Assembly (NCBI RefSeq): GCF_042219855.1
Contig: NZ_JBHJHP010000002.1
Coordinates: 310,001-374,000, forward strand
Direction: 5' to 3'
Source of the DNA: JBHJHP01 sp042219855
GTDB taxonomy: Bacteria > Bacteroidota > Bacteroidia > Bacteroidales > UBA5342
Length of the DNA: 64,000 bases
The notes under the pieces were generated by a model, which saw only the letters and a list, made by a program, of their open reading frames with translations, was not told where the DNA came from and ran no database searches. Both the position numbers and the translations under genes were made by a program. This document shows, piece by piece, positions 52,899 through 61,063 of the stretch (position 1 is its first letter; each line of letters opens with the position of its first letter).

Positions 52899-54058
52899 TT
52901 GATTCTTTTGTATTTGCCAAACTTCCCAAAATATTATTCGGCCCGGGAAAGCTTGCCGAACTTGAAAAAGTGACTGCACCATTCGGCTCGCACATTCTTT
53001 TTATTACAGGTGGAAACTCCTTCAAAAAATCGATGCAGTTTGCTGAATATATTGAGCCTGTTTTAATACAGCACAGAGGATACCTGGAATCCATTTCAGG
53101 AGAACCATCACCGGCGATGATAGACGCGATTACAGAGGCTTATGCCGACAAAGACATTAATGTTGTTGTTGCTATCGGTGGTGGAAGTGTGATGGATGCA
53201 GGAAAAGCAATTTCAGCCATGCTTGCGGTCAGCGGAAATATAACTGATTATCTCGAAGGTGTGGGACATCTGAAACCCAACGGGAAAAAAATACCATTCG
53301 TTGCCGTTCCAACCACCTCGGGTACCGGAAGTGAGACGACTAAGAATGCTGTAATTTCTCAGATTGGAAAAGATGGCTTTAAAAAGTCGCTGCGCCACGA
53401 TAACTATGTTCCAGATGTAGCCATTATTGATCCTGAACTTATCCTGAGCTGTCCACCATACGTAACCGCTGCCAGTGGAATGGATGCCTTTACCCAACTT
53501 TTAGAAGCCTATCTGTCGCCAACGTGCGATGAAATGACATCGTCACTTGTGATTTCCGGCTTAAAGGCCATTAAGCGCTCTCTTATTGCTGCATTTACGA
53601 ATGGTGAAAATCTGAAAGCCAGAGCCGATATGGCTTATGCGGCTATGATCTCTGGTATTGCTTTGGCCAATGCAGGATTGGGCACCATTCACGGTTTTGC
53701 ATCTCCTATAGGCGCTTATTTTGACATTCCTCACGGTGTGGTTTGCGGAACTTTAATGGCAGCCAATAATAAATATACGGTTCAAAAATTACGCGAATCC
53801 GGTGGCAGTGAAGCTTTTTTGAAATACAAAACAGTTGCCGATATTTTTATAGATGCTGATGTCCCTGCAGATAAAAAGATTGACCTGTTTATAGAACAGC
53901 TTTACGCCATAACAGAGCAGTTGCGAATTCCATCGCTCGGTGAATTTGGAATCACAACCAATGACATTGAAAAAATTGTGGCCGGATCCGGAAATAAAAA
54001 CAATCCGGTGAAATTTGATGCAGAAACGATGGCAGCCATTTTAAGAGAACGCCTATAA
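52895..54058 (+). CDS. Iron-containing alcohol dehydrogenase
   Basis: A 387-residue group-III dehydrogenase. The NAD-binding region has AIGGGSVMDAGKAISAM and VPTTSGTGSETT. The metal site has ASGMDAFTQLLEAY and GTIHGFASPIGAYFDIPHG, which supplies the histidine and aspartate ligands of the family. Length and motifs are complete. It would oxidise an alcohol or reduce an aldehyde. Its start overlaps the ABM gene as ATGA, so the two probably act on the same compound. Specificity is unknown. Confidence 0.92.
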   Translation: MIDSFVFAKLPKILFGPGKLAELEKVTAPFGSHILFITGGNSFKKSMQFAEYIEPVLIQHRGYLESISGEPSPAMIDAITEAYADKDINVVVAIGGGSVMDAGKAISAMLAVSGNITDYLEGVGHLKPNGKKIPFVAVPTTSGTGSETTKNAVISQIGKDGFKKSLRHDNYVPDVAIIDPELILSCPPYVTAASGMDAFTQLLEAYLSPTCDEMTSSLVISGLKAIKRSLIAAFTNGENLKARADMAYAAMISGIALANAGLGTIHGFASPIGAYFDIPHGVVCGTLMAANNKYTVQKLRESGGSEAFLKYKTVADIFIDADVPADKKIDLFIEQLYAITEQLRIPSLGEFGITTNDIEKIVAGSGNKNNPVKFDAETMAAILRERL

Positions 54059-54060
54059 GT

Positions 54061-54337
54061 TAAACTGCCCTTTCCGGCGCATTTTTGTACGGTTTACTAA
54101 CCCAATGCGACATTTTCGCAAGCTCAAACTCTGCATTGGGCTAAATTAATCTGCCACTTCGTGGCGCATATTAATGAAATAGTTTTTATAAAAGATTTTT
54201 ATTATTCAAAAATTAGAATTGTAGATTTATTTCAGGTAATCGGGCTGAAGGCCCAACTTATTTCATCCCAAAGCAAACAGAGTGGCGCTTTGGGTCAGAA
54301 TAATCAGGATGACAATGCGTCCTGAAAGGGCAGGTTA
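54061..54337. repeat. Nested inverted-repeat element in a convergent intergenic region
   Basis: Outer arms 54061-54081 and 54316-54337 are near-complementary (CTGCCCTTTC against GAAAGGGCAG). Inside are at least five further stem-loops: CCCAATGC/GCATTGGG (54101-54140) enclosing TGCGA-CATTT-TCGCA, GCCAC-TTC-GTGGC (54153-54165), GGGCTGAAGGCCC (54242-54254), CCCAAAGC/GCTTTGGG (54267-54294), and TCAGGA/TCCTGA (54304-54325). It fills the gap between the dehydrogenase and a convergent TlpA gene. It could be a MITE-like element, a structured RNA, or a bidirectional terminator region. Confidence 0.8.
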
Positions 54338-54353
54338 AGCAAGGTTCTCACGT

Positions 54354-55526
54354 TTAACGCAACAATTCATCCAGTTTAGTATAAAACTCCGGAGTCTCAC
54401 CTAAAAAACGGGCCACTATTCTTTTATTCTTATCAAGGATAATTTTTGAAGGATAACCTCTTACGCCATAAAGGATTGAAACGTTGTGTTCAATGTCACT
54501 TTTATTTATAAGCTGGATCCATTCAAGACCATTTTCTTCAACAGATCTCCTCCATGCATCTTCTTTATCATGACAAGCAATGCCAACTATTTCCAGTTTG
54601 TTTTTGTATTTCCTGTAATATTCTTTCATTTCAGGGAATCCCTTAATGCACCATCCACACCAACTACCCCAGAAATCAAGAACAATATACTTGTCTTTAA
54701 TTGAGTCCAGTGAAAAATCAGAACCAGACAACGACGTTAAAACAAATTCAGGAGCTAAGGTTCCGGATGATACCTTCTTTTCATTTTCCACCGTTAAATT
54801 AAACCTCAGGATATGCTGATAATGGTAATCCAGCATATTTTTGAAAGTTCCTTCACGAATATCTGGAGTGAGTTTCGGATAATACTTTTCAATGGTATCA
54901 TAACCCTGTGAAACCAGATAATATGCGGATAATTCTTTATCCGGATTATTTTTCACATAATCTAATCTGTCAATTTCAAGAATACTGTCCATCTTGTCAA
55001 TTTCGCTTATCAGGCTATCACTGACGTGCTTTTTAGCAGTATCTAAGCGTATGAAATTAAATTCCTGAAGAATTTTAGATAATTTTATTATAGTATCTTT
55101 CTGATTAAACCTGATTTGGCCGTAAATCTCATTATATTCAGATCCGAATGCCTCATAATCCAGATAATTCGCTTCCAGGTTTCCTTTAACCTTAATGTTA
55201 TCATTAGGTTTAATTAGCAATACTACTTCTTTTTGAGGTACTGAAAACAAAGATCCATCCGGTAGTTTAAACCTTCCTTTAGCAGGACTAAATTCTACCA
55301 AAACTGGTTCAGTAATTTTACTATCAAAGTAAAAAACATTCTGTTTAGAATAAACTGTATCTATTGTCCACTCCGAGCTGTAATATTGTGATATTGGAAC
55401 ATATCTGACAAAAACTGTGTCATCTCCTAATCCACTAATATTCAGTACGACATTATGCTTCTCGTTGCATGAATGCCAACTTAAAATAAAGACAGAAAAC
55501 AGGACAAGGGTAAAAGTATGCTTCAT
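54354..55526 (-). CDS. TlpA-like lipoprotein with thioredoxin domain (CGWC)
   Basis: About 390 residues from Met at 55526; the longer in-frame start at 55598 lies within a terminator hairpin of the upstream operon and is rejected. A signal peptide (HTFTLVLFSVFILSWHSC) ends at Cys20 as a possible but weak lipobox. An N-terminal beta-domain resembling DUF4369 (VVLNISGLGDDTVFVRYV) and a helical middle precede the C-terminal thioredoxin fold. The active site is DFWGSWCGWCIKGF, C290 and C293, with cis-Pro in VRGYPSKIILDKN. It is a periplasmic thiol-disulfide protein. CGWC is an unusual variant of the common CPPC/CGPC. Confidence 0.86.
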   Translation of the reverse strand: MKHTFTLVLFSVFILSWHSCNEKHNVVLNISGLGDDTVFVRYVPISQYYSSEWTIDTVYSKQNVFYFDSKITEPVLVEFSPAKGRFKLPDGSLFSVPQKEVVLLIKPNDNIKVKGNLEANYLDYEAFGSEYNEIYGQIRFNQKDTIIKLSKILQEFNFIRLDTAKKHVSDSLISEIDKMDSILEIDRLDYVKNNPDKELSAYYLVSQGYDTIEKYYPKLTPDIREGTFKNMLDYHYQHILRFNLTVENEKKVSSGTLAPEFVLTSLSGSDFSLDSIKDKYIVLDFWGSWCGWCIKGFPEMKEYYRKYKNKLEIVGIACHDKEDAWRRSVEENGLEWIQLINKSDIEHNVSILYGVRGYPSKIILDKNKRIVARFLGETPEFYTKLDELLR

Positions 55527-55567
55527 ATATTTATAATTAAACAGAGTAAAATGAAGTGCCAATTTAT

Positions 55568-55607
55568 AAAAAAAACTCATCCGTTGCTCTGAGTCCAACG
55601 AATGAGT
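55568..55607 (-). terminator. Rho-independent terminator of the blaI-M56 operon
   Basis: On the minus strand ACTCATTCGTTG pairs with CAACGGATGAGT (one G-T pair) around a 9-nt loop (plus coordinates 55575-55607), followed by a run of seven T. It begins 36 bp after the M56 stop and overlaps the upstream in-frame codons of the next gene, supporting that gene's later start. Confidence 0.85.
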
Positions 55608-55642
55608 CTTATTCTACGTACCTGATATTAATCTGTTTTCTT

Positions 55643-58096
55643 TTAACTCAAGAGAAAATTTATTGGTAACATATAGCTGACACGAACCGGCTTACCTCTC
55701 TGAACGCCCGGTTTCCAATTTGGCATAGCTTTAACCACTCTTACAGCTTCCTTATCGAGCAGTGGATCAATACTTCGAACAACCTTGATATTATCAATGG
55801 AACCATCCTTTTCCACAATAAAATTGACATAAACTTTCCCCTGAATTTTCTTTTCCTGGGCAGCCGTAGGATATTTAATCGTTTCAGCAAGATATTTATG
55901 CATTGCTGCATCTCCTCCAGGGAATTCCGGCATTTGCTCCACAATCTGGAATACAACATCCTGATCTACAGCCTTATCGTCAACGTCAACGAATTCAACT
56001 TCTCTTTTATCTGATTCTTTCTTTGAATTAACAACCACTTTAATTGGTTCTTCTTCCTCCAATTCAACATCAAATTCAACACCAGGTTTTGAACCATAAC
56101 CGTCTAAAGCAAAATTGATTGGCAAGGTATAAACTACATTTACTTTTTCACCACGTTGTGTTCCGGGTATCCAGTCCGGCATGCTCTCAACAACGCGGAC
56201 GGCTTCTTTATCCAGTGAAGGATCAACACCGCGTTTTACACGCACATCTGTAATTTTTCCCTTCTTGTCTACAATAAAATCAACATAAACGCTTCCCTGA
56301 ATGCCATTTTTCGTTGCAATATCAGGATAGTGTATGTTTTTCTGCAGGTATTTGATCATGGCCGCATTTCCTCCCGGGAACTGTGGCATCTTTTCAACCA
56401 CCCGGAAAACATCAGGATTATCCTTTGCCGTTACAACTACTTCGTTCTTTTCATGAACTTCCTCTGCAGTTGCTAGTGCTACTCCTGCCGAGTTTCCCCC
56501 GACAACAGGTTTCAGGTCAATCTTAACGGTCTTTAATCCAACGAATGAAAACACCAAATACTGGTTTTGATTTGAAACAAAGTCATTTTTGCTAATTCTA
56601 ATACTAAAATTACCCTGAGCATTTGAAATTGTACCCTTGCTTATTCTATGATTCGGGTTTTGCAGTACGATAGATACTCCGGGCAAACCTTCCCCATTTT
56701 CATCAACTACCTTTCCGGATATGATATTATCATTCTGATCAGCCTCCTGCGTATAGCTTACCTTCATTTCTCCTTCAACCACATTTGCACCATCTGTCAC
56801 TTCCTTTTTCCCTTCTCCCAATGCAAAGTTTATCGGCAGATTATACGCCACATTTACAGCTTTTCCTCTTTGTTCACCGGGAGTCCAGTCCGGCATGCTT
56901 TTCACTACGCGTAATGCTTCTGCATCCAGTTCAGGGTCAACACCACGAATAATTTTAACATTACTGACTTCTCCCTTTCTATTAATGATAAAATTCACAT
57001 ATACACGCCCCTGAATGCCATTTTTTCTTGCTTCCGGCGGATAGTTTATATTTTTTGACAGAAACTCCATCATGGCCTTCGCCCCACCCGGATATTCCGG
57101 CATCTTTTCAACAACCTGAAATACCGGCTGTTTATCATCCTGTTGAAGTGTAGTTGTTACCGGGGTATCTGTAATGCTGTTATCATTATCACTCATCAGT
57201 GGTGCTACAAGATCATTAACGCTCAATTCAGAAGCAGCCACAAAAAATATTCCGGAGAAAAGCATCAGGCTCAACAGAGCACTAACCAATACGCCTTTCT
57301 TATTCACTTTTGTTTTCATCATTTTAAATCGTTTTTTCGTTAAGGAATAACTGAAACCGGTCCCCAGATCGAATTTGGTTCCCATTACCTGGTACAGCAA
57401 CGATCGTTGATAATCCGCTACCGAAACGCCGCCTTTAAGGACAGCCCGATCGGCTATAAATTCATGATTTTCAACAATGGCTTTGCGTAGCAACCAGACA
57501 AATGGGTTAAACCATTGAACCAGCAATACCAATTCCAGCAGAATAAGGTCGAATGTGTGTTTTTGTTTAACATGAATGGATTCGTGCTGTAGTATGCTTT
57601 CTACATCATCGTTCTGCATAAAGCTTTTTGGCACAAATACCGTATTCAGAAAAGAGAATGGCTGGAATATCTTCTCGCTCTGGATCAGATTAATTCCCTG
57701 CACTTTTTGTCTTATGGTTTTCCGTTGCAGAAGACCTATTTTAGACATGGCAAAGATTAACCGGATCACCAGCAAGGCTAAACCAACTAAATATAACCAG
57801 TGAAGACCTGAATGTTGCTGAACTGCAGGAACAACATTCTGCTTCATTATGGTTCCATAAATATTAACCATATCGAGCATAAAACCAAAATATACCGGTT
57901 CGTTTACTGTGGCCATTCCCGGACGCATCAGGGTGATATGAAACAAAGGCAGAACCGAAGTAAATACCAGGGCTACCAGAAGAAACCACCGGCTAAAACC
58001 CGGAATATTCCTGTTGCGTAAGAACCCATAGTAAAACAGGGTCAGGATTCCAAGGCTCAAAGCCGATTCAACGATATAATTAATTACGATATTCAT
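55643..58096 (-). CDS. BlaR1-like M56 peptidase with three TonB C-terminal domains and a carboxypeptidase-regulatory-like domain
   Basis: About 817 residues from Met at 58096; an upstream in-frame start at 58126 adds ten. Transmembrane helices at the N-terminus are followed by the M56 zinc site HESIH (residues 171-175) with ENHEFIAD supplying the third ligand. After another helix come a TonB_C domain (about 325-424), a CarboxypepD_reg-like beta-sandwich (457-530), a second TonB_C (563-662) and a third (717-814). Each TonB_C has YPGG/FPGG, YP...IQGxVYVxFI and PINF. BlaR1/MecR1 relatives cleave a BlaI-type repressor on sensing a signal. No beta-lactamase is present. It sits directly downstream of blaI. 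Confidence 0.9.
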   Translation of the reverse strand: MNIVINYIVESALSLGILTLFYYGFLRNRNIPGFSRWFLLVALVFTSVLPLFHITLMRPGMATVNEPVYFGFMLDMVNIYGTIMKQNVVPAVQQHSGLHWLYLVGLALLVIRLIFAMSKIGLLQRKTIRQKVQGINLIQSEKIFQPFSFLNTVFVPKSFMQNDDVESILQHESIHVKQKHTFDLILLELVLLVQWFNPFVWLLRKAIVENHEFIADRAVLKGGVSVADYQRSLLYQVMGTKFDLGTGFSYSLTKKRFKMMKTKVNKKGVLVSALLSLMLFSGIFFVAASELSVNDLVAPLMSDNDNSITDTPVTTTLQQDDKQPVFQVVEKMPEYPGGAKAMMEFLSKNINYPPEARKNGIQGRVYVNFIINRKGEVSNVKIIRGVDPELDAEALRVVKSMPDWTPGEQRGKAVNVAYNLPINFALGEGKKEVTDGANVVEGEMKVSYTQEADQNDNIISGKVVDENGEGLPGVSIVLQNPNHRISKGTISNAQGNFSIRISKNDFVSNQNQYLVFSFVGLKTVKIDLKPVVGGNSAGVALATAEEVHEKNEVVVTAKDNPDVFRVVEKMPQFPGGNAAMIKYLQKNIHYPDIATKNGIQGSVYVDFIVDKKGKITDVRVKRGVDPSLDKEAVRVVESMPDWIPGTQRGEKVNVVYTLPINFALDGYGSKPGVEFDVELEEEEPIKVVVNSKKESDKREVEFVDVDDKAVDQDVVFQIVEQMPEFPGGDAAMHKYLAETIKYPTAAQEKKIQGKVYVNFIVEKDGSIDNIKVVRSIDPLLDKEAVRVVKAMPNWKPGVQRGKPVRVSYMLPINFLLS

Positions 58097-58104
58097 ACTC
58101 TGTT

Positions 58105-58263
58105 TTTTAAACGTATCAGGTATCAAGAATCAGGTATCATGACTAGTTCAGATTAACCTAAAAGCACCGCACACAAGGTTCTCGCTGAATAACGCAGAAA
58201 ACTTCGCTGATTTCCACAGAAAAATCATCTTGCGTCTTGTGTCTTGCGTCTTGATTCTTGTAT
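58105..58263. repeat. Low-complexity direct repeats between blaI and the M56 gene
   Basis: GGTATCA occurs twice in 58119-58139, and TCTTGCGTCTTG / TGTCTTGCGTCTTG repeats fill 58228-58263. Between them, AAGGTTCTC followed by TAACGCA (58176-58195) matches words near 54340-54361, so a short dispersed motif is shared by two spacers of this window. No gene is seen. Confidence 0.6.
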
Positions 58264-58265
58264 CT

Positions 58266-58628
58266 TTACTCCAAATCCTTTTTTATCTCTTCCATCATTT
58301 TTTCAAATGTTTCCAGATCCATCTTATCAGTTCTGGCAAAAAACGAGACCATTTCTTTAAATGAATTACCAAAGTAGTTCCCAATAAAGTTTTTCATAAA
58401 CTTTTTGGTATAGACATCTTTTGAGATTAACGGAAAGTATTTGTATCCTCTGCCAAATGGCTCATGATCAACAAACCCCTTTTTCTCCAGTATCCGCACT
58501 ATAGTTGAAACCGTGTTATAAGCCGGTTTCGGTTCCGGCAAATCTTCCAGCACATCCGCAACTGTTATTTTTCCCTTATCCCATATGACCTGCATCACCT
58601 GATCCTCAGCCTTTGTTAGTTCCCTCAT
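58266..58628 (-). CDS. blaI: BlaI/MecI/CopY family transcriptional repressor
   Basis: A 120-residue winged-helix repressor. LTKAEDQVMQVIWDKGKITV opens the domain, KPAYNTVSTIVRILEKKGFV is the recognition region, and the wing follows in FGRGYKYFPLIS. The C-terminal half (FAKTDKMDLETFEKMMEEI-like helices) dimerises. It is the first gene of the operon with the M56 protein, whose proteolytic signal normally inactivates this repressor. Three palindromes in its promoter, one filling the -33/-7 spacer, strongly suggest autorepression. Confidence 0.94.
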   Translation of the reverse strand: MRELTKAEDQVMQVIWDKGKITVADVLEDLPEPKPAYNTVSTIVRILEKKGFVDHEPFGRGYKYFPLISKDVYTKKFMKNFIGNYFGNSFKEMVSFFARTDKMDLETFEKMMEEIKKDLE

Positions 58629-58669
58629 TTTTCAATTATTCAATAATTAATACTGTAATATGACACATT

Positions 58670-58741
58670 CAACTATATTATTAGTTCAAATATACAACTA
58701 AATAATTAGTTGCAAAACATTTCCAACTATTTTTTTAGTTT
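58670..58741. promoter_or_regulatory. Three-site operator array for BlaI
   Basis: Three 18-bp sites of form CAACTA-N7/8-TAGTT: 58670-58687 (CAACTATATTATTAGTTC), 58695-58712 (CAACTAAATAATTAGTTG, the best palindrome) and 58724-58741 (CAACTATTTTTTTAGTTT). Starts are 25 and 29 bp apart. They lie between the divergent blaI and M50-type genes, so one repressor could control both. Confidence 0.7.
58687..58716 (-). promoter_or_regulatory. blaI promoter with operator in the spacer
   Basis: On the minus strand TTTG (58716-58713), an 18-bp spacer, then TATATTTG (58694-58687): a full match to the Bacteroidota consensus. The spacer is exactly the palindrome at 58695-58712, and another operator starts at the -7 element. 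The blaI ATG is about 55 bp downstream. Confidence 0.65.
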
Positions 58742-58795
58742 AATTATGTTTTTTTGCTGTAAATCATAAATCAGCTTATATTTATACTAAAAACG

Positions 58796-59599
58796 ATGAA
58801 TGACTTTATCCTGTATATCTGGCAGAGTTTTTATGTGACCGTATTTACATTTATCCTGGCCTTCGGTATTCCCCTTTTTCTTGCCTTCATTCAGAATTTT
58901 ATATCCGGCACCAGCGAAAGGCTGAGCAATGACATTTTAGGAGGAACCATATATAAGGTTTTTGTATCCAGCATCGGTGTCCCTATACATGAAGCCGGAC
59001 ACGCCATTTTTGCACTAATTTTTGGACATAAAATAACAGAGATTAAGCTGTTTAAGAGGGATAGTTCCGATGGAAGACTTGGTTATGTGAATCATACCTA
59101 CAATAAGAAAAACATATATCAGAATATAGGTAATTTTTTTATCGGAATAGGTCCGGTAATTTTCGGTACTCTCATTCTTTATATCCTTTCACGTATTCTG
59201 TTTTCCTATGACCTGAGTGAAAGATACAGCTCAGACCTTAAAATTTTTGACCAGGTGCGTTTGATTTTTAAGGGCGCCTTCGGTCTACTCGCAGGTGTAT
59301 TCAGCTCCGGATCATTCTGGAAGTCCTTTATTTTTCTTTACCTGGTGTTCGCTATCGGGAATAACATTACTTTAAGTAAAGCTGATTTAAAAGGTACTTT
59401 CAGTGGCTTATGGATCCTTATTTTAGTATTATTCCTGATTAATTTTGCAACGTTATGGCTGACTAATTTCGCTTCGGAATTTATTCTTATTGTCGGCCGT
59501 CTGGCTTCCGGATTTTCGCTCATTCTGGGCATTTCCATTGTGTTAAACCTTGTTTTTCTGGGCTTGCTTATCGTCCTGAAACGCCTGTTCAACAGATAA
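58796..59599 (+). CDS. Membrane metalloprotease, M50-like
   Basis: A 267-residue integral membrane protein with about six hydrophobic helices. The zinc motif HEAGH lies in VPIHEAGHAIFALIFGHKI, within a membrane-adjacent helix as in M50-type proteases. GIGPVIFGTLILYIL resembles the second conserved helix. It is divergent from blaI and the operator array lies in the shared spacer. A weak promoter (TTTG at 58753, TATATTTA at 58777-58784) would leave almost no leader. It may take part in the same signalling pathway as the M56 protein; that is inference. Confidence 0.75.
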   Translation: MNDFILYIWQSFYVTVFTFILAFGIPLFLAFIQNFISGTSERLSNDILGGTIYKVFVSSIGVPIHEAGHAIFALIFGHKITEIKLFKRDSSDGRLGYVNHTYNKKNIYQNIGNFFIGIGPVIFGTLILYILSRILFSYDLSERYSSDLKIFDQVRLIFKGAFGLLAGVFSSGSFWKSFIFLYLVFAIGNNITLSKADLKGTFSGLWILILVLFLINFATLWLTNFASEFILIVGRLASGFSLILGISIVLNLVFLGLLIVLKRLFNR

Positions 59600-59600
59600 C

Positions 59601-61052
59601 CTAAGGCTTCGTCTCAAAAAACGTATACCCATCGTATGTTGGTTTAACAGCAATATTGGCTATTCTGGAAAAATCTTCCGATTTAAACTTGTGTTCTTCA
59701 TCCACTGTTAAAACCGAAGGATTTGACTCCAGTACCATTCCCCTGTACAAGTTATTGATTTCGGGCGTTGTTGTTTTTATACCCGATGAGTAGGAGTACA
59801 TGCATTGGTGATAAACAGGATTAATAACCTCAATATCATCCATCCCATTCATATCAAACACTGTTTTGACATGGAGGCCTTCAAGTAAAAATGTAAAATA
59901 ACGACCGATTACGTCAATCGTCGCCGGATTAATAAATTTGTAGACTGTTATTTTTTTGGGCTCCCTTATAATGAATAAGTATGGCGTATAATTCTTACTG
60001 AAAACATCATAAACCAGATTCACCCGGTCTGTCCGGAGATTGCGGTCATTCAACCTGTTTTTATCTTCCTGGCTCAGGGGTTTTTCGTAGCTGCGTTTGC
60101 TCAGCATTCCTAAAAGTTCATAATCCAGATTACCCAGAAATTCAAGCCGCTGGTTTCCATGCCGGTTCAACATATCATAGGTACCACTCATTAATCTGGG
60201 TTTAAATTCAGGAAAATTACAGTGCAGAAACTGATAATCCTTATTAATCTTCTCCTTACCATTTCGCTTAATCTCAATTGTTTTTTGCACATTGACCCAT
60301 GCAGAATAGGTCATTTTCGACTGGCTGTTAGCTGATCTGTTATGTGACAAATCAATGAAATAAGCAAACTCTTTAACTTCGTAGGCTAACTCATTAAGCA
60401 TTGCCTTGGTATTCTGTAATATTGAACTGTAATTCGGATTAGGACTTGCAATTACCTTTGTATTAATGAAATAATACTCCCCTTTTCGTACCGGTTCACC
60501 TACATTAACCTGAAAGTTATAAGCAATGGGGAAGGGCTTTTGCGGGTCAACAGAAAGTATTTTTCTTGCCAGATTAAACTCATCTTCCTTCATTCGGTCC
60601 CAGGCCTGCAATTGCGCAAACATGCCCGAGGTCTGGTATGCCACCTGAACACCCTTAGCTTCCAGTTTTTCTATGAGTTGCTTTTGTGTGATTATCGCAG
60701 CCACTGTTACTTTGAAATCACCATCATCTTTTTCTTCTGAAAGTTTTTTATACGTTTTAATAAACCCTTTACTGTAAGATAAAACCTCATCCTTAACAAT
60801 TTCATCATTTTCAATTTTTGTCTCGCTGGAAATTAATGCGCCAACGGCTTCTTCCACAGCATTACGCAAGGCATTTTCCAGGGCTTTATCAGATGTTTCT
60901 CCGTAAGCTGAAGTGATTATTTTTTTTTCGTCTTTGCCTGCCACTAAACGCTGACTCTCAATATCTTCTGTTTCCAGATCATTGGGAACCTTTAACTGTG
61001 CATTGGTAATCGCAGTAATTGTTAAGAATATGGCTAAAAGATACTTTTTCAT
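59601..61052 (-). CDS. Exported protein with FlgT-N/LPP20-like domain
   Basis: A 483-residue protein with a signal peptide (MKKYLLAIFLTITAITNA). Residues 45-125 (ITSAYGETSDKALENALRNA then GFIKTYKKLSEEKDDGDFKV) resemble the FlgT N-terminal/LPP20 domain: a helix of conserved alanines followed by a beta-strand pair. The remaining 350 residues are unassigned and carry a VDPQKPFPIAYNFQV-like beta segment. FlgT belongs to the flagellar basal body of Vibrio, but no flagellar genes are here. It ends 1 bp from the convergent M50-type gene. Confidence 0.6.
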   Translation of the reverse strand: MKKYLLAIFLTITAITNAQLKVPNDLETEDIESQRLVAGKDEKKIITSAYGETSDKALENALRNAVEEAVGALISSETKIENDEIVKDEVLSYSKGFIKTYKKLSEEKDDGDFKVTVAAIITQKQLIEKLEAKGVQVAYQTSGMFAQLQAWDRMKEDEFNLARKILSVDPQKPFPIAYNFQVNVGEPVRKGEYYFINTKVIASPNPNYSSILQNTKAMLNELAYEVKEFAYFIDLSHNRSANSQSKMTYSAWVNVQKTIEIKRNGKEKINKDYQFLHCNFPEFKPRLMSGTYDMLNRHGNQRLEFLGNLDYELLGMLSKRSYEKPLSQEDKNRLNDRNLRTDRVNLVYDVFSKNYTPYLFIIREPKKITVYKFINPATIDVIGRYFTFLLEGLHVKTVFDMNGMDDIEVINPVYHQCMYSYSSGIKTTTPEINNLYRGMVLESNPSVLTVDEEHKFKSEDFSRIANIAVKPTYDGYTFFETKP

Positions 61053-61063
61053 AATATAATAAT

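Noticed and set aside
55643..58628. Beta-lactam resistance operon
   Set aside because: BlaI and an M56 protein are present but there is no beta-lactamase or PBP2a gene and no penicillin-binding sensor domain.
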